From Acidobacteriaceae bacterium (GTDB lineage: Bacteria; Acidobacteriota; Terriglobia; Terriglobales; Acidobacteriaceae), in assembly GCA_003135495.1 (NCBI GenBank), contig PLBX01000017.1, forward strand, positions 5,118-20,504: 15,387 nt of DNA, given 5' to 3'. Positions 14,546 to 15,387 of this stretch are shown here, one piece after another (positions within the stretch are counted from its first letter, which is position 1; each line of letters begins with the position of its first letter). The notes under the pieces were generated by a model. It made no database searches and had not been told where the DNA came from. It saw only the letters and a program-made list of their open reading frames with translations. The position numbers and the translations under genes were made by a program.

Positions 14546-15387
14546 ATGCTGAGACCAATGCAAGCCCGTCTGACCCAACCACTGGTGTGCGAGAACGGTT
14601 CGCATCGTCCCGCTACGTGGGATGAAGCCATGGACCGCGTCGCTGCAGCGTTCAGCAAATCCATCGAGAAAAACGATCCGCGGAACTTTGGCATGTTCAG
14701 TTGCTCCAAGACCACTAACGAACTGAACTACGCGGCGCAGAAATTCGTCCGCAGCGTGATGGGCACGAACAATATCGATAGCTGCAACCGGACTTGACAC
14801 GCCCCTAGCGTCGCCGGTCTGGCGGCGGTATTCGGAGCAGGTGGCGGGACAAGCTCGTATCGCGAAATTGAAGGCACTAACGTGATCCTGCTGTGGGGAT
14901 CGAACGCCCGGGAAACGCACCCGATCTTTTTTCATCATTTGCTGAAAGGCATTCGCAACGGCGCTGAACTCTATGTCGTGGATCCGCGGCGCACCAGTTC
15001 CGCGCAATGGGCCAATCTCTGGCTGGGCCTGGACGTGGGTTCCGATATTTCGCTGGCCAACGCGATGGGCCGCGAAATCATCGTCGCCGGGCTGGCTAAC
15101 GAAAAGTTCATCCAAAACGCCACTAGCGGATTCGAAGCCTACAAGGCCCACGTTGAGAAATACACCCTCGAGCGAGCCGAGCGTGAGACGGGCGTGCCCG
15201 CTGAAGCCATCCGCAGAATGGCCCATGCCTACGGCAGCGCTCCGCGCGCCCAAATCTGCTGGACTCTGGGTATCACGGAGCATCACGACGCCGTGGACAA
15301 TGTCGTCGCCCTCATCAACCTTGCGCTGCTTACCGGGCACGTGGGCCGCTACGGAAGTGGGGTGAACCCCCTGCGCGGACAGAACAA
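14546..15387 (+). CDS. fdhF: Formate dehydrogenase catalytic subunit, selenocysteine-containing (partial)
   Basis: The frame runs from an ATG at 14546 to the right edge, with one in-frame TGA at 14795-14797 read as selenocysteine 84. The context SCNRT-U-HAPSVAGL equals the ARV-U-HGPSVAGL active site of E. coli FdhF (Sec140, His141). The following sequence is continuous molybdopterin oxidoreductase: VILLWGSNARETHPIF, LYVVDPRRTSSAQWA, LGLDVGSDISLANAMG, CWTLGITEHHDAVDN and LLTGHVGRYGSGVNPLRGQN. It oxidises formate to CO2 at a Mo- or W-bis-pterin centre; Sec and the adjacent His are at the metal site. The N-terminus begins directly at the pterin domain (RLTQPLV...TWDEAMDRVA), about 56 residues shorter than E. 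coli FdhF, so the [4Fe-4S] domain with its cysteines and Lys44 is absent. The ribosome site is weak (GGGA). A start at Met5 (14558) is possible. No partner subunit is in view. Confidence 0.9.
14795..14830 (+). promoter_or_regulatory. Bacterial SECIS element with selenocysteine UGA
   Basis: Starting with the UGA (14795-14797), a stem of seven pairs (14809-14815 with 14821-14827, one U-G) carries the loop GGUCU at 14816-14820. Counting the U of UGA as 1, U17 (14811) and G22-G23-U24-C25-U26 are all at the positions they hold in the E. coli fdhF SECIS, where U17 and the GU of the loop contact SelB. The next base after UGA is C, also as in E. coli. Confidence 0.9.

Noticed and set aside
14546..14797. 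A complete 83-residue gene ending at TGA 14797
   Set aside because: The frame continues as conserved formate dehydrogenase, and the TGA is the selenocysteine codon with a SECIS directly after it.
14405..15340. 311-residue open frame on the minus strand
   Set aside because: It lies antisense to the conserved formate dehydrogenase frame and shows no recognisable domain or signal.

Overview
The window looks like a chromosomal piece of a soil-type Acidobacteriota genome (class Terriglobia or a relative). This is inferred from the gene mix rather than a marker gene: a TonB-receptor-type protein opening with carboxypeptidase-regulatory-like domains, an FG-GAP/VCBS protein with a tail of bacterial Ig-like repeats, an S53 pro-kumamolisin-type protein with Ig-like and membrane segments at its C-terminus, and Big_2 Ig-like lipoproteins. 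No rRNA, complete tRNA, CRISPR array or intact insertion sequence is visible.

Layout. From 1 to about 11.07 kb six genes lie on the minus strand, and all six encode exported proteins: the N-terminal part of a carboxypeptidase-regulatory-like/TonB-type protein (cut by the left edge), a 1015-residue beta-propeller plus Ig-like protein, a secreted alpha/beta-hydrolase-fold protein, a secreted PstS-like periplasmic-binding-fold protein, a lipoprotein with an internal duplication, and an S53-family protein. Hairpin terminators after the propeller gene (997-1030) and after the PstS-like gene (5234-5258) divide this block into transcription units. The hydrolase and propeller genes (59 bp apart) may be cotranscribed. 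From 11.4 kb the strand switches to plus: a frameshifted Big_2 lipoprotein gene, about 1 kb of gene-poor sequence with decayed mobile-element traces (a tRNA-Ser-like 3' end, short inverted and direct repeats), a cofactor-free haloperoxidase-type alpha/beta hydrolase, and the 5' part of a formate dehydrogenase catalytic-subunit gene cut by the right edge.

Main results. (1) The formate dehydrogenase gene carries an in-frame TGA at 14795-14797, exactly at the catalytic selenocysteine position of FdhF-type enzymes. It is followed by a stem-loop that keeps the E. coli fdhF SECIS spacing and its key loop bases. It should be read as a selenoprotein of at least 280 codons, not an 83-residue ORF. The same gene lacks the usual N-terminal [4Fe-4S] domain. 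(2) The S53 protein keeps the Glu, Asp, oxyanion Asp and calcium ligands of the family but has Glu where the nucleophilic Ser should be. (3) The secreted alpha/beta-hydrolase-fold protein also appears to lack a complete catalytic triad. (4) A one-base deletion breaks the Big_2 lipoprotein gene. (5) Two diverged copies of a roughly 105-bp repeat flank the haloperoxidase gene.

No multi-gene pathway is visible. The shared theme of the minus-strand block is export to the envelope or outside of the cell. The formate dehydrogenase gene is the only clear energy-metabolism gene.
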